Positions 1 to 9,426 are shown, counted from the first letter of the stretch. The stretch is 64,000 nt of DNA from Helicobacter pylori (GCF_016748675.1 NZ_CP051534.1:62001-126000), one strand, 5' to 3'. Program-made: numbers and translations. The notes: generated from the letters alone by a model not told the origin.

Positions 1-1
1 C

Positions 2-166
2 AATACCAACACTCTAAACATTCAAGATACGCAAATGATTTCCATAGCGCTAGAAGAGGTTGAAGAAGTGGATGTGAAGGTGTGTTGCGTGGATTCCCAA
101 AGCATTAAAGTGGGGCTGTTTAAAGACAACCAACTAATCTATGAAAGCGAGGCAGAAAAACTATGA
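2..166 (+). CDS. 3' end of an unidentified protein (partial)
   Basis: An open frame enters from the window edge and runs 54 codons to a TGA at 164-166. The visible tail is acidic (a run of Glu/Val around IALEEVEEVD) and ends with EAEKL. The stop overlaps the next start in an ATGA arrangement, so the gene is probably translationally coupled to the cassette downstream and may be its first member. By position it would be the HP0060 homologue. No function can be given from 54 residues. Confidence 0.6.
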   Translation, partial: NTNTLNIQDTQMISIALEEVEEVDVKVCCVDSQSIKVGLFKDNQLIYESEAEKL

Positions 167-732
167 TGACTAAGAACGCTTATGCGTTTGTCGTGATTGA
201 AAAAAGTATTATGGTGTTTAAACGTGCCAAAGATGAGAGGTTAATCAATATCACTGAAGGCTTTGCGCCGTTAAAAGAGGGTTTTTTGAGAAGTTTTAAA
301 GAGCGTTGCAACGTGGATTTTTTAGAAAATTTAGACCTTTTGTTTTTGTATGATTACCAGTTTCCAAGCGAGGTTTTTTCCTTGTGTAAAGATTTGAAAA
401 ATTCCATTTGGGACAGAAAGCTTGTGGTAGCGTTAGTGGAGGCTTTGGAGGGTTTTAAGGGCTTGAATTTGTCTCTTAAGATAGAAGACAGGCATTCTAA
501 TAGCTTGGGTAATGGTGCTCAAAAATTGCTCACCAACGCTGATTTAGGGAGCAACCACAAAGCAATCGTGATAGACAGCATGAAAATATACCACCAAAGC
601 CAGCAAGAAAAATACAAAAGAGAAAGAGGCGAAACGCTAGAGGTTCGCCCCACAACACCCCCTAGCTATGGGGGTGGGAGCATTAGAATCAGTGGCGATA
701 AAAAGCCTGATTCTAATGAAGAAAATTTTTAA
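163..732 (+). CDS. Hypothetical protein of the ESX-like cassette
   Basis: A 189-residue soluble protein that I do not recognise; by position the HP0061 homologue. There is no signal peptide or membrane segment. The first 115 residues look globular (alternating hydrophobic strands such as YAFVVIEKSIMVF). The last 50 are hydrophilic and disordered-looking, with a PTTPPSYGGG stretch. The start overlaps the upstream stop by 4 bp (ATGA), and the second in-frame ATG at 166 is an alternative start. It is followed after 15 bp by the ESAT-6-like gene, with an AAAGAAAGGA ribosome binding site between them, so it most likely belongs to the same transcript. Its job in the cassette is unknown. Confidence 0.75.
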   Translation: MMTKNAYAFVVIEKSIMVFKRAKDERLINITEGFAPLKEGFLRSFKERCNVDFLENLDLLFLYDYQFPSEVFSLCKDLKNSIWDRKLVVALVEALEGFKGLNLSLKIEDRHSNSLGNGAQKLLTNADLGSNHKAIVIDSMKIYHQSQQEKYKRERGETLEVRPTTPPSYGGGSIRISGDKKPDSNEENF

Positions 733-747
733 AAGAAAGGACAACCG

Positions 748-1008
748 ATGAGCAAAGTGCAAATGGATACCGAAGAGGTCAGGGAATTTGTAGGGCATTT
801 AGAACGCTTTAAAGAGCTACTAAGAGAGGAAGTGAATGGCTTGAGCGGTCATTTTCATAATTTAGAATCATGGCAAGACGCTAGGAGGGATAAATTTAGC
901 GAGGTGCTGGATAATTTGAAAAGCACTTTCAACGAGTTTGATGAAGCCGCGCAAGAGCAAATCGCATGGCTTAAAGAGAGAATTAGGGTTTTAGAGGAAG
1001 ATTATTAA
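748..1008 (+). CDS. ESAT-6/WXG100-like helical hairpin protein (HP0062-type)
   Basis: An 86-residue all-helical protein with two long amphipathic helices separated by a turn around residues 38-44 (LESWQDA). The Trp sits where the WXG turn lies in ESAT-6-like proteins, but the sequence is WQD rather than WXG. Length and sequence match HP0062, which I recall was crystallised as a helical-hairpin dimer and compared with ESAT-6. A strong AAAGAAAGGA ribosome binding site precedes the ATG. Downstream are a large protein with a nuclease-like tail, an immunity-like protein and an FtsK-type ATPase, the usual companions of WXG100 proteins in type VII secretion or polymorphic-toxin loci. Whether it is secreted here is unproven, and the ATPase is broken. 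Confidence 0.85.
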   Translation: MSKVQMDTEEVREFVGHLERFKELLREEVNGLSGHFHNLESWQDARRDKFSEVLDNLKSTFNEFDEAAQEQIAWLKERIRVLEEDY

Positions 1009-1018
1009 GTGGTGGTTT

Positions 1019-2500
1019 ATGGCTGAATGGAAAACGGACACAGAAGAAGTCAAAAAGGTTGTTGGAAGATGCAGGGATTTTAAAGAATCCCTGCAGGAAA
1101 AAAGGTGTGGTGGTTTTATCAAAGACCTTGATAGTTACGCGCTAAAAATCATAGTGGAGCGCAGAAAAATTGAAATGCAATTGGAAAAAGCCATAGGAAA
1201 ATTAAACGCAGCCAGAAAGAAGCGAGAGGGCTTTTGGGGATCTGTTTTAGATTTTTGTGGAGGTGCTTGTGATGCAGTCTCGACTATTTTCCCTTTTGCT
1301 AAATTAGGCGCTGAAGCTTGTGAAAAGGGCTTAAACCTTATGGAAGACAATATAGAAAAATGGGAACACAATGTAAGGTTATTAGAACGAATGCTTGAAA
1401 TATACTCGAATCAAGCCAAAGCGAGCGTGGAGCTTGTGGAGGGGGCTTGGGAGAGCGTTAAAAAGAGGTTGCATTTTTATACCGATAAGCACCAGGAATT
1501 TATCAATCGTTTGAATCAAGCGAGCGATGCGATAGATAACGAATACAACTTTCCAACCCCAGGCGTTTTAATGGAATACGATTTTGAACGGCCTAAGATT
1601 ATTTATAGCCCTAAAAAAAGCGTTTTTGATGAACGATTGAAGGATTTGAGAGAAGATTTTAGTGCTTCTTTATACGCTGATTTGAAAGACAGGATCAACG
1701 CTTTTTCTCATAGGGATCGCGCTAAAGCGTCTAAAGAGCGAGAGTTGGAAAATTTAGAGGATTGGATGGGCGCATCTTCTTATGATGAAAACCCTAACGA
1801 TGAACTGGATCGCATGGCAAGCTCTAAAGAGCAGGAGTTGGAAAAGAGTTTAGAGGATTTGATGCCAAGCGTTTTAAGCGTGCCTTCTTATAATGAAAGC
1901 TTGACTCTAGCCAAAAAGCATTGCGTTAAAAATTGTAAGAAAGCTTTAGAAGGTTTTACAGAAAAAATCAAAGAAGCCCCCAACGATTCAAATGCTATCA
2001 ATGAAGCCTTTGATAACTTAGAAACAGAGTTGGAGCGTGCTACAGAAAATTTGAGTCAAAAAATCGATCCCATTTTAGAACGCAATGAAGATTATACGCA
2101 AAAAGCGTTGGAGTACAGGGAGTTTTTAGAAAGCCGTAAAGAGGGCTTTATTGTAGATGAGCAAAACCCCTATCCGGAAGAAGTCCGCTTTAATGAGTTG
2201 CGTTTAGCGGAGTTTGAGAGCGTTTTTAGCGCCATTGTGCCTTTAGAGGATTTAGATAAAACCGTATGCGCTCATCATGCCATAAAGGCTTTAGAAGCCG
2301 CGCTTAAAAATAGGGATTTGGGCTTTGATGCGACAGAATTGGAACAGATCGCAAAAGGTTTCATTCCTAGGGGGTATTTGTGGCATTTTGATGCGAATGT
2401 TTTAGGGAATGTGGCGTTGGTGAGAGAAGAGTTGTTATTAGGCGTGAAGCACACGAAAGGATACTTACTATGGAAACAATTCCTACAAACTCAGAACTGA
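1019..2500 (+). CDS. Large coiled-coil protein with degenerate WHH-type nuclease tail (putative polymorphic toxin)
   Basis: 493 residues; by position HP0063. The N-terminus (AEWKTDTEEVKKVV) resembles that of the preceding ESAT-6-like protein (MDTEEVREFV), suggesting a shared targeting helix. A hydrophobic stretch lies near residues 78-100, followed by long charged coiled coil to about 430. The last 45 residues read GYLWHFDAN, ALVREE, GVKHTKGYLLW. This is the layout of WHH/HNH nuclease tails of polymorphic toxins (GY.WHH.D, LV, H..V.HTGG..LW). However, the second His of WHH is Phe457, the mid-motif His is Leu, and HTGG is HTKG, so catalysis is doubtful. The next gene overlaps by 31 bp and encodes a SUKH-like immunity protein, which supports the toxin reading. 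The function is inferred. Confidence 0.75.
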   Translation: MAEWKTDTEEVKKVVGRCRDFKESLQEKRCGGFIKDLDSYALKIIVERRKIEMQLEKAIGKLNAARKKREGFWGSVLDFCGGACDAVSTIFPFAKLGAEACEKGLNLMEDNIEKWEHNVRLLERMLEIYSNQAKASVELVEGAWESVKKRLHFYTDKHQEFINRLNQASDAIDNEYNFPTPGVLMEYDFERPKIIYSPKKSVFDERLKDLREDFSASLYADLKDRINAFSHRDRAKASKERELENLEDWMGASSYDENPNDELDRMASSKEQELEKSLEDLMPSVLSVPSYNESLTLAKKHCVKNCKKALEGFTEKIKEAPNDSNAINEAFDNLETELERATENLSQKIDPILERNEDYTQKALEYREFLESRKEGFIVDEQNPYPEEVRFNELRLAEFESVFSAIVPLEDLDKTVCAHHAIKALEAALKNRDLGFDATELEQIAKGFIPRGYLWHFDANVLGNVALVREELLLGVKHTKGYLLWKQFLQTQN

Positions 2501-2895
2501 ATTGGGAATTTGTAGAGCCGCTCAATGACAATGCGTTGAGTGGGTTAGAAGATCAACTAAAAATGGGATTGAGCGATGCGTTTAAGGACTTCATCAAACG
2601 ATCAAACTATGGTTTTAGCCAATGGCGTTATTTCATGGTGGGCAGTGAATCCTACATGTTCAAACATGTTTTGAATTTCAATTTAGAGGGCAAAGGTTTG
2701 TTTGTTGATTTCATACAAAGCTTAAAAGAATGGTTAGAGCCTGAAGAAATCGTCTTCGCTAATGACGGGTATGGGGGGTATTATCTTTGGAATACCACCA
2801 CTGATGTGGTGCTGTTTTTAGACACAGATGATGGCTCAAAAAAAGCGCTATTAAATCTTAAAATGTTTTTAAAAAAACTGGAATCAAGGGGTTAA
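2470..2895 (+). CDS. SUKH (SMI1/KNR4)-like immunity protein
   Basis: 141 residues, soluble, with no signal. The sequence has the SMI1/KNR4 (SUKH) pattern: an N-terminal helix with PLND and a GLEDQLKMGLSDAFKDF segment, then the late motif FANDGYGGYYLWN followed by DVVLFLDTDDG, where the protein reads out the Asp/Gly-rich strand. SUKH proteins are common cytoplasmic immunity proteins for nuclease toxins. The gene starts inside the end of the putative toxin gene (31 bp overlap), the usual toxin/immunity order. By position it is HP0064. The family call is from motif reading, without a profile search. It stays intact although the toxin tail looks eroded and the ATPase is broken. Confidence 0.7.
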   Translation: METIPTNSELNWEFVEPLNDNALSGLEDQLKMGLSDAFKDFIKRSNYGFSQWRYFMVGSESYMFKHVLNFNLEGKGLFVDFIQSLKEWLEPEEIVFANDGYGGYYLWNTTTDVVLFLDTDDGSKKALLNLKMFLKKLESRG

Positions 2896-2896
2896 A

Positions 2897-3244
2897 ATGT
2901 TTTCTCATAAAGTTTTTTTGGAGGGTTGCACCAATGAGTTAAAAAGGATTTGCGACTATTTCGTAGAAAACGCCATGCAAGATGATTTGGGGCAGAAACT
3001 TAAAAGTGAGGCGCTAGAGGAGATGCTAAAAATCGCGCATGATTTAGAAAATTTAGAGCAGGACACTCAATACGAAATGAGAAAAATCAACGAGCAACTT
3101 GAAGAAGCCAAGCGTTTGGAGAAGCAAATTCATATGAATTTCCATTCACCAAGCGAAATTGATAGGCTTATGCGTGAAGCCAAAGAGCATGAAAGAGAAG
3201 CTAAGAGGCGCTATGATGAATATCTTAAGGATAAAGATGATTGA
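2897..3244 (+). CDS. Small coiled-coil protein
   Basis: 115 residues, very rich in Glu, Lys and Arg. Residues 45-110 form a continuous heptad-like helix (KINEQLEEAKRLEKQ, then AKEHEREAKRRYDEYLK). The fold is a soluble coiled coil with no catalytic motif. The gene follows the immunity-like gene by 1 bp, and its stop overlaps the start of the ATPase gene by 8 bp, so it is firmly inside the operon (HP0065 by position). It could be an adaptor or scaffold for the ATPase or the ESAT-6-like protein. The function is unknown. Confidence 0.75.
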   Translation: MFSHKVFLEGCTNELKRICDYFVENAMQDDLGQKLKSEALEEMLKIAHDLENLEQDTQYEMRKINEQLEEAKRLEKQIHMNFHSPSEIDRLMREAKEHEREAKRRYDEYLKDKDD

Positions 3245-5666
3245 TGCGGGTAATTTATTAAAAGAACTGGACGACGCCTTAGATAAGGTTGTTGCTAAAA
3301 AAGAGCCAGAGAGTTTTCTCAAGCCGATCGTCTCACAAATAGAGGACTATCAAAAGAGTATCAGGCAAATTCAAGCGCAATTCACAGACGCGCCAAAGTT
3401 CAATGAAGAGGGCGCTTACCCTAAATTTTTGAGCTGTGGTTTGTTGGAAATTAAAGGCAAAAATGGCGCTAACATGGAATTTTTATTGCCTAAAGTTTAT
3501 CCTTTCCCCCCTAAAAGCTTGTATATAGAGCATGAAAAAGACGGGCAGTTTTTAAGAGAAATGCTCATGCGCTTACTCTCTAGCGCGCCTTTAGTGCAAT
3601 TAGAGGTCGTCTTGGTTGATGCACTGAGCCTAGGGGGCATTTTCAATCTGGCCAGAAGGCTTTTAGATAAAGACAATGACTTTATTTACCAGCAAAGGAT
3701 TTTAACCGAAAGCAAGGAAATAGAAGAAGCCCTAAAGCATTTGTATGAATATTTAAAGGTTAATTTGCAAGAAAAATTGGCCGGTTATAAAGATTTTGCG
3801 CATTATAATGAAAAAGAAGACCGCTTGCCTTTAAAAGCGCTTTTTTTAAGCGGGGTGGATGCTTTAAGTCAAAACGCGCTTTATTATTTGGAAAAAATCA
3901 TGCGTTTTGGCTCTAAAAATGGGGTTTTGAGCTTTGTCAATTTGGAGAGCGAAAAAAACAATCAATCCGCAGAAGATTTGAAACGCTATGCGGAGTTTTT
4001 TAAAGATACGACAAGTTTTGAACGCTTAAAATATCTTAGCGTAGAAGTGATCAACGATCAAGGTATTAAATCCCAACACATGCAAGACTTCGCTGATAGA
4101 ATCAAAGCGTATTACAGGCAAAAAAAAGAAGTTAAAAGGGAATTGAAAGACTTACAAAGAGATAAAGAATTTTGGACTAAAAGCTCTCAGTATGAAGTGA
4201 GCGTGCCGGTGGGGTGGGATATTAACCATAAGGAAGTGTGTTTTGAAACTGGTAACATGCAAAACCACACGCTCATTTGCGACCACAGCGGGAGCGGGAA
4301 ATCCAATTTCTTGCATGTGTTGATCCAAAATCTAGCCTTCTACTACGCACCCAATGAAGTCCAACTCTTTTTATTGGACTATAAAGAGGGAGTGGAATTT
4401 AACGCGTATGTAGCAGATTCCGCTTTAGAGCATGCGAGGTTGGTGAGCGTGGCGAGTTCGGTAGGTTATGGCATGAGTTTTTTAAGCTGGCTTTGCGATG
4501 AAATAAAAAAAGATCCGAGCTGTTCAAGCAATTTGGGGCGAAAGATTTAAGCGATTACCGAAAGCATGAAAAAATGGCTAGATTGATTGTAGTGATTGAT
4601 GAATTTCAGGTGCTTTTTAGCGGCAACTCCACTAAAGAGAAAGAGAGCGTGGATCAGTCTTTAAACACTCTGCTTAAAAAGGGCCGTAGCTATGGGGTGC
4701 ATTTAATTTTGGCCACTTAAACCATGCGCGGCACTGACATTAATCCAAGCTTTAAGGCTCAAATCGCTAACCGCATCTCTTTTCCTATGGATGCAGACGA
4801 CAGCGCTAAAATTTTGGACGATGATGCAGCTTGTGAGCTTGTCAGGCCAGAAGGCATTTTCAACAACAACGGAGGGCATCAAAAATACCACACCAAGATG
4901 AGTATCCCTAAAGCCCCTGATGATTTCAAATCTTTTCTCACAAAAATACACGCTGAATTTAACCAAAGAAATCTCGCATCCATAGATCGTAAAATCTATA
5001 ATGGCGAGACACCTTTAAAAATGCCCAATATCCTTAAGGCTAATGAAATGCGTTTGCATCTGGGCAAAGAAGCGGATTATGAGCAAAAGGACTTGATAGT
5101 GGAGTTTGAAAGTAACGAATCGCATTTGTTAGTGGTGAGCCAAGATTTAAGTGCTCGTATCGCCCTAATGAAGCTTTTCGCTCAAAATTTCAAGACTGCT
5201 AACAAAGAGTTGCTCTTCTACAACGCCGAAAAACGCCTTGTGAGAGAACTTGATGAATTGAAAAAAACACCATATCACGCCCATGCAAGGCTCTCTAGGG
5301 AGCGTTTTAGACATCGCTATGAACCCTAATAGCGTGCTGATGGTAGACAATTTAAACGAAGCCAAAGAGTTGCACGACAAAATAGGGGTGGAAAAATTAA
5401 GATCGTTTTTAGAAAAAGCCACAGACAACGAGCAGTATTGCGTCATTTTTGCACATGACTTTAGGCAAATTAAAAGTAATTACCATTTTGACAAGTTAAA
5501 AGAATTGTTAAACAACCACTTCAAACAACGCCTGGCCTTTATGTGTAATAGGGAAAACTTAGACGCTATCAAAAAAGATTTGCCTTCATTGAAAAACGAA
5601 CACAACGCGCTCTTCATAGAGCTTTCCAAAGACAGCCGCACTGAGTTTAGGCCTTTCAGCTTATAA
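3237..5666 (+). pseudogene. FtsK/SpoIIIE (EssC-like) ATPase, disrupted
   Basis: A homologue of HP0066, normally one protein of roughly 800 residues. I place the start at ATG 3237 (MIDAGNLL), preceded by TTAAGG, rather than at the longer upstream frame. Walker A is intact (DHSGSGKSNF, about residue 350). The frame then breaks at an A7 tract (4505-4511) after DEIKK. Reading continues in the third frame through Walker B (LIVVIDEFQVLF) and LKKGRSYGVHLILAT, the typical FtsK order. There a TAA at 4718-4720 replaces an expected Gln codon before TMRGTDINPSF. A second A7 tract (5261-5267) shifts the frame again before TPMQGSLGSV. One added A at the first tract and one removed at the second would restore the frame. 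Walker A and Walker B are thus on different fragments and no active ATPase is expected. Confidence 0.85.
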
Positions 5667-5668
5667 AA

Positions 5669-5864
5669 GAGAGTTAAAAAAAGAGAGTTAAAAAAAGAGA
5701 GTTAAAAAAAGAGAGTTAAAAAAAGAGAGTTAAAAAAAGAGAGTTAAAAAAAGAGAGTTAAAAAAAGAGAGTTAAAAAAAGAGAGTTAAAAAAAGAGAGT
5801 TAAAAAAAGAGAGTTAAAAAAAGAGAGTTAAAAAAAGAGAGTTAAAAAAAGAGAGTTAAAAAAA
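5669..5864. repeat. 14-bp tandem repeat, 14 perfect copies
   Basis: The unit gagagttaaaaaaa is repeated 14 times without a mismatch, starting two bases after the ATPase stop codon. The period is not a multiple of three and no gene is read through it. Perfect identity implies recent expansion by slippage, so copy number should differ between isolates. It lies between convergent genes (ATPase remnant on plus, ureH on minus). Confidence 0.97.
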
Positions 5865-5874
5865 GGGGGGGGGG
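5865..5874. repeat. Homopolymeric G10 tract
   Basis: Ten consecutive G residues directly abut the last A-run of the 14-bp array. This is a classical slippage-prone tract, but it lies outside any reading frame, about 40 bp beyond the ureH stop. As RNA from the urease side it would be C10; from the other side G10. Confidence 0.95.
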
Positions 5875-5913
5875 TTAAAAAGACTAAAGGGATTTAATCT
5901 TTTTGAAGCGCTT

Positions 5914-6711
5914 TCAAACCTTTGGCGTAATCGTTTGCGTGATAAAGCGAGCGATTTTTTCTCTTAAATGCAACAAGGGTTCTGAGCCTTTCGCTAAAGC
6001 TTTTAGGCATAAATGAGAACTAGCGATTTCACTCACTGCTCCATCCACTCCTTCGCTCTCTTCAATCAATCCTCGCGCACCAGACAGCTCTATGGGGCAA
6101 TTGACAAGCACCAGATTCAAATAATGCGTGTAGCCATCAAACATGCACATGTTTGTCATGTCAGCGGTTTTGGGATCTAAAATCGTGTTATCATAATAGA
6201 TCGGTTGGTTATCTTTTAAAATAGAGATTTTAGTGTGCAAGCGGTTGAATTGGAACAATTCGTTTCGTGCCACTCGCCCGGCGACAATGATTTCACTATA
6301 GAGGAATTGAGAGCCAGAATGTAGAGAAATCGTGGTATTGCCCTTAAAATGCGCGTTTTCAAAGGGGATTAACGGGAAAGGCGCGAAGTCTAAAAAGGCG
6401 TTTTCCCCCACAACGATATGCATGTCTCTGCTAGCAAACCCATCTTCAGTGTTGTGGATTTTTTCAAAGGATTGCGAAGTGATCCTTAATTTGCAATTTT
6501 GACCGATGTGTAATTGCATGTCTTGCGCATCGCCTTTCATTAAGCCAGGGCTTACCGCTAAAAGCATGATTTCAGCTAAATCGTCTTTAGGGTAAAAGGG
6601 TGCCATGAGCTTAAAGGGGGGCGTGAAGAAATTGTCTTCAATCACGCACCGCCCGTCAGCCCCTATTTTGGTTTTTAACCTGAGCTTGGATTCTTGAGCG
6701 TAAGTGTTCAT
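5914..6711 (-). CDS. ureH: Urease accessory protein UreH (UreD)
   Basis: 265 residues, the H. pylori equivalent of UreD. It forms the UreF-UreH-UreG complex that delivers nickel and CO2 to apo-urease in the cytoplasm. I chose the start at 6711 ([12 protein letters not shown]), which gives the usual UreH length; a longer frame adds 11 residues lying inside ureG. The ATG overlaps the ureG stop by one base (TGATG), implying coupled translation. It is the last gene of ureABIEFGH. Downstream is the G10 tract and 14-bp array instead of a clear terminator. Confidence 0.97.
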   Translation of the reverse strand: MNTYAQESKLRLKTKIGADGRCVIEDNFFTPPFKLMAPFYPKDDLAEIMLLAVSPGLMKGDAQDMQLHIGQNCKLRITSQSFEKIHNTEDGFASRDMHIVVGENAFLDFAPFPLIPFENAHFKGNTTISLHSGSQFLYSEIIVAGRVARNELFQFNRLHTKISILKDNQPIYYDNTILDPKTADMTNMCMFDGYTHYLNLVLVNCPIELSGARGLIEESEGVDGAVSEIASSHLCLKALAKGSEPLLHLREKIARFITQTITPKV

Positions 6712-7310
6712 CAATCTTCCAATAAAGCGTTGCGCTTGATCCAAGCGATCACATCATCTAGACCTTCTTTAGCGCGGATATTCGTAAAAATAAAGGGCTT
6801 TTCGCCGCGCATCTTTTTAGAATCCCTTTCCATGACTTTCAAGTCCGCTCCCACATAGGGGGCTAAGTCAATTTTATTGATGACAAGCAAGTCTGAGCGC
6901 GTGATTCCTGGCCCGCCTTTCCTAGGGATTTTATCGCCCTCAGCCACATCAATCACAAAAATCGTAAAGTCCGCTAGTTCTGGGTTGAAAGTCGCTGAAA
7001 GGTTGTCGCCTCCGCTTTCAATCAAAAGCAGTTCCAAATTAGGGAAACGGCCATGCATTTCTTCTACCGCTTCTAAATTCATAGAAGCGTCTTCTCTAAT
7101 GGCGGTGTGCGGACAGCCTCCTGTTTCTACGCCAATGATCCTCTCTCGTGGCATCACCGAATTTTTACACATAAACTCCGCGTCTTCTTTAGTGTAAATA
7201 TCATTAGTGATAACCGCCATGTCATAATCCTTTGACATATGACGCGTTAAAGCTTCAATCAAGGCGGTTTTACCGCTTCCTACAGGACCACAAACTCCAA
7301 TTTTTACCAT
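6711..7310 (-). CDS. ureG: Urease accessory GTPase UreG
   Basis: 199 residues, a SIMIBI-class GTPase. The P-loop GPVGSGKT is at residues 8-15. The nickel-binding CPH motif is in [13 protein letters not shown], and the guanine-specificity motif NKID is in [14 protein letters not shown]-driven dimerisation carries nickel to the UreFH-urease complex. It is the sixth gene of the urease operon, 28 bp after ureF and overlapping ureH by one base. No unusual features. Confidence 0.98.
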   Translation of the reverse strand: MVKIGVCGPVGSGKTALIEALTRHMSKDYDMAVITNDIYTKEDAEFMCKNSVMPRERIIGVETGGCPHTAIREDASMNLEAVEEMHGRFPNLELLLIESGGDNLSATFNPELADFTIFVIDVAEGDKIPRKGGPGITRSDLLVINKIDLAPYVGADLKVMERDSKKMRGEKPFIFTNIRAKEGLDDVIAWIKRNALLED

Positions 7311-7338
7311 AAAATTCCTTTCAATTTGAGATTAAAAT

Positions 7339-8121
<783 letters not shown>

Positions 8122-8132
8122 CTATTTCTTTT

Positions 8133-8645
8133 CTATTTTACGACCACTTTAAAATCGCTCGCTAGTGAGACCTTAAAATTAGGCTCACTATGGGGCATGC
8201 TCACGGTTAAGCGTTCTTTGGAATCCAATTTTGAACTTAAAACACGATTTTGAACCCCTAGCTTTTCTAGTAACGCTAGTGTAGGCTTTTCAAATGGTGT
8301 TTTAAATTCAAATTGAGACTCGCCATAGTATAAAGCCGCATGGCGGTTCCCTATTTCGTAGCATATTTTCGCTACTTCTGCCACGCTCTTGGCTTGGATG
8401 TGAATGACTTCAGAATCCAAGATATTAATGGCGATAATTTCCTTCTCTTCTTTAAATAAAATATCCCCTTGAGAGAGACCCAACTTGGGAGCGTCTTTAA
8501 GGCGTATGGCTATGTCTTTGCCTTGCCTGGTTTTAAAACGAGCGATTTTTTTCCTCGTTTCAAACCATTCCAAATCCACATAATCCACATTAAAATCCAA
8601 GGGGTTTAAATCCCTTAGATTGCCCATTAAACGCTCTATGATCAT
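8133..8645 (-). CDS. ureE: Urease nickel metallochaperone UreE
   Basis: 170 residues: an N-terminal peptide-binding domain, then a ferredoxin-like nickel-binding domain with GNRHAALYYGESQFEFK. Like other H. pylori UreE it lacks the poly-His tail seen in Klebsiella; binding depends on the conserved His at GNRH and the C-terminal region. It hands nickel to UreG. The start is one base after the ureI stop, so the two are tightly coupled. Confidence 0.97.
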   Translation of the reverse strand: MIIERLMGNLRDLNPLDFNVDYVDLEWFETRKKIARFKTRQGKDIAIRLKDAPKLGLSQGDILFKEEKEIIAINILDSEVIHIQAKSVAEVAKICYEIGNRHAALYYGESQFEFKTPFEKPTLALLEKLGVQNRVLSSKLDSKERLTVSMPHSEPNFKVSLASDFKVVVK

Positions 8646-8646
8646 C

Positions 8647-9234
8647 TCACACCCAGTGTTGGATAAAGAGTAACCAAGCAGGGATCCAAGCGGTTAAAAT
8701 ACCCTCAATGATAGCAAGCCATGGAGTGAATTTCCCTAAAGGGATTTTCAAGATGTTTTCAATGAAAGCGGTAAGCCACAAAACACCCCAAGCCAACCAA
8801 ATGATCGCCCACCAATCGCCTTCAGTGATGCCTAACACTTTGTGGTCATCAAGCATATCGCTATAGTGGGATAAAATCGCAGCAGGAACAGTGTTGATCG
8901 CTACGAATAAGCTATACCAAGAATACGGCCTCCAATCCAAACCAAAAGTGTGGTTGATAGCCGCATACAAGTAGGTAAAACCAAACAATAACCCAGTCGC
9001 TGGCCCATAGAAGCTAGTCAAATGGTGCGATACTTGAGCAATATCTTCTGCGCCTTCTACAGGGGCTGTAGGGTGGAGTGCAGAATAAGTGATGACAACC
9101 ACATTACAAACAATGGAAAGTCCGCCCACAAAAAAGTTCATCACCGCAGTGCTTTTAGGATCGACTTTGGTTAATCCGCAAATCCCGTTGCTGATTAAAA
9201 CAATCCCAACATATAACAATACAAGTCCTAGCAT
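8647..9234 (-). CDS. ureI: Acid-activated urea channel UreI
   Basis: 195 residues with six hydrophobic helices, an inner-membrane urea channel of the AmiS/UreI family. It opens at low periplasmic pH and feeds urea to cytoplasmic urease. The periplasmic loop HPTAPVEGAEDIAQVSHH and the later SHYSDML, which carries the gating His (H123 in the literature), are present. A good AAGGAAAAGGC ribosome binding site precedes the ATG. It is separated from ureB by 191 bp containing a hairpin and a promoter-like sequence, consistent with separate ureI transcripts. Confidence 0.98.
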   Translation of the reverse strand: MLGLVLLYVGIVLISNGICGLTKVDPKSTAVMNFFVGGLSIVCNVVVITYSALHPTAPVEGAEDIAQVSHHLTSFYGPATGLLFGFTYLYAAINHTFGLDWRPYSWYSLFVAINTVPAAILSHYSDMLDDHKVLGITEGDWWAIIWLAWGVLWLTAFIENILKIPLGKFTPWLAIIEGILTAWIPAWLLFIQHWV

Positions 9235-9304
9235 TGCCTTTTCCTTCCAAACAAAAATTTTTACAACAAACGCACCTTACGAATAACTTTTGTTGCTTGG
9301 GTTA

Positions 9305-9310
9305 ATCATA
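9305..9310 (-). promoter_or_regulatory. ureI: Candidate ureI promoter -10 element
   Basis: On the minus strand TATGAT lies about 70 bp upstream of the ureI ATG in the ureB-ureI gap. A distinct ureI promoter is described for H. pylori. The match to TATAAT is imperfect and no convincing -35 is visible. Confidence 0.4.
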
Positions 9311-9396
9311 AAGAAAAATAGTAAATTGACAAAAAATAAAAACAAAAAAAGCCCCCAATTTTTTGATAAACAAAAAATCAGAGAGCTAAAAACTAA

Positions 9397-9426
9397 GGAT
9401 TTAAGGAGCGTCGCTCCTAAAGATCC
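9397..9426 (-). terminator. Hairpin between ureB and ureI
   Basis: aggagcg and cgctcct (9404-9410 and 9412-9418) form a perfect inverted repeat, extended outward by GGAT/ATCC at 9397-9400 and 9423-9426. It touches the ureB stop codon. On the minus strand it is followed by only a loose T-rich stretch, so it may be an attenuator or an mRNA-processing/stability structure rather than a full terminator. ureA-ureB mRNA is known to accumulate separately from ureIEFGH. Confidence 0.6.

Noticed and set aside
3159..3236. Upstream start for the FtsK-like gene
   Set aside because: It would overlap the coiled-coil gene by 86 bp; ATG 3237 has the TTAAGG ribosome binding site and an 8-bp overlap.
5669..5864. 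CRISPR array
   Set aside because: The repeats are contiguous without spacers, so this is a simple tandem array.
6877..7197. Plus-strand open frame across ureG
   Set aside because: Antisense shadow of ureG; no ribosome binding site or recognisable domain.
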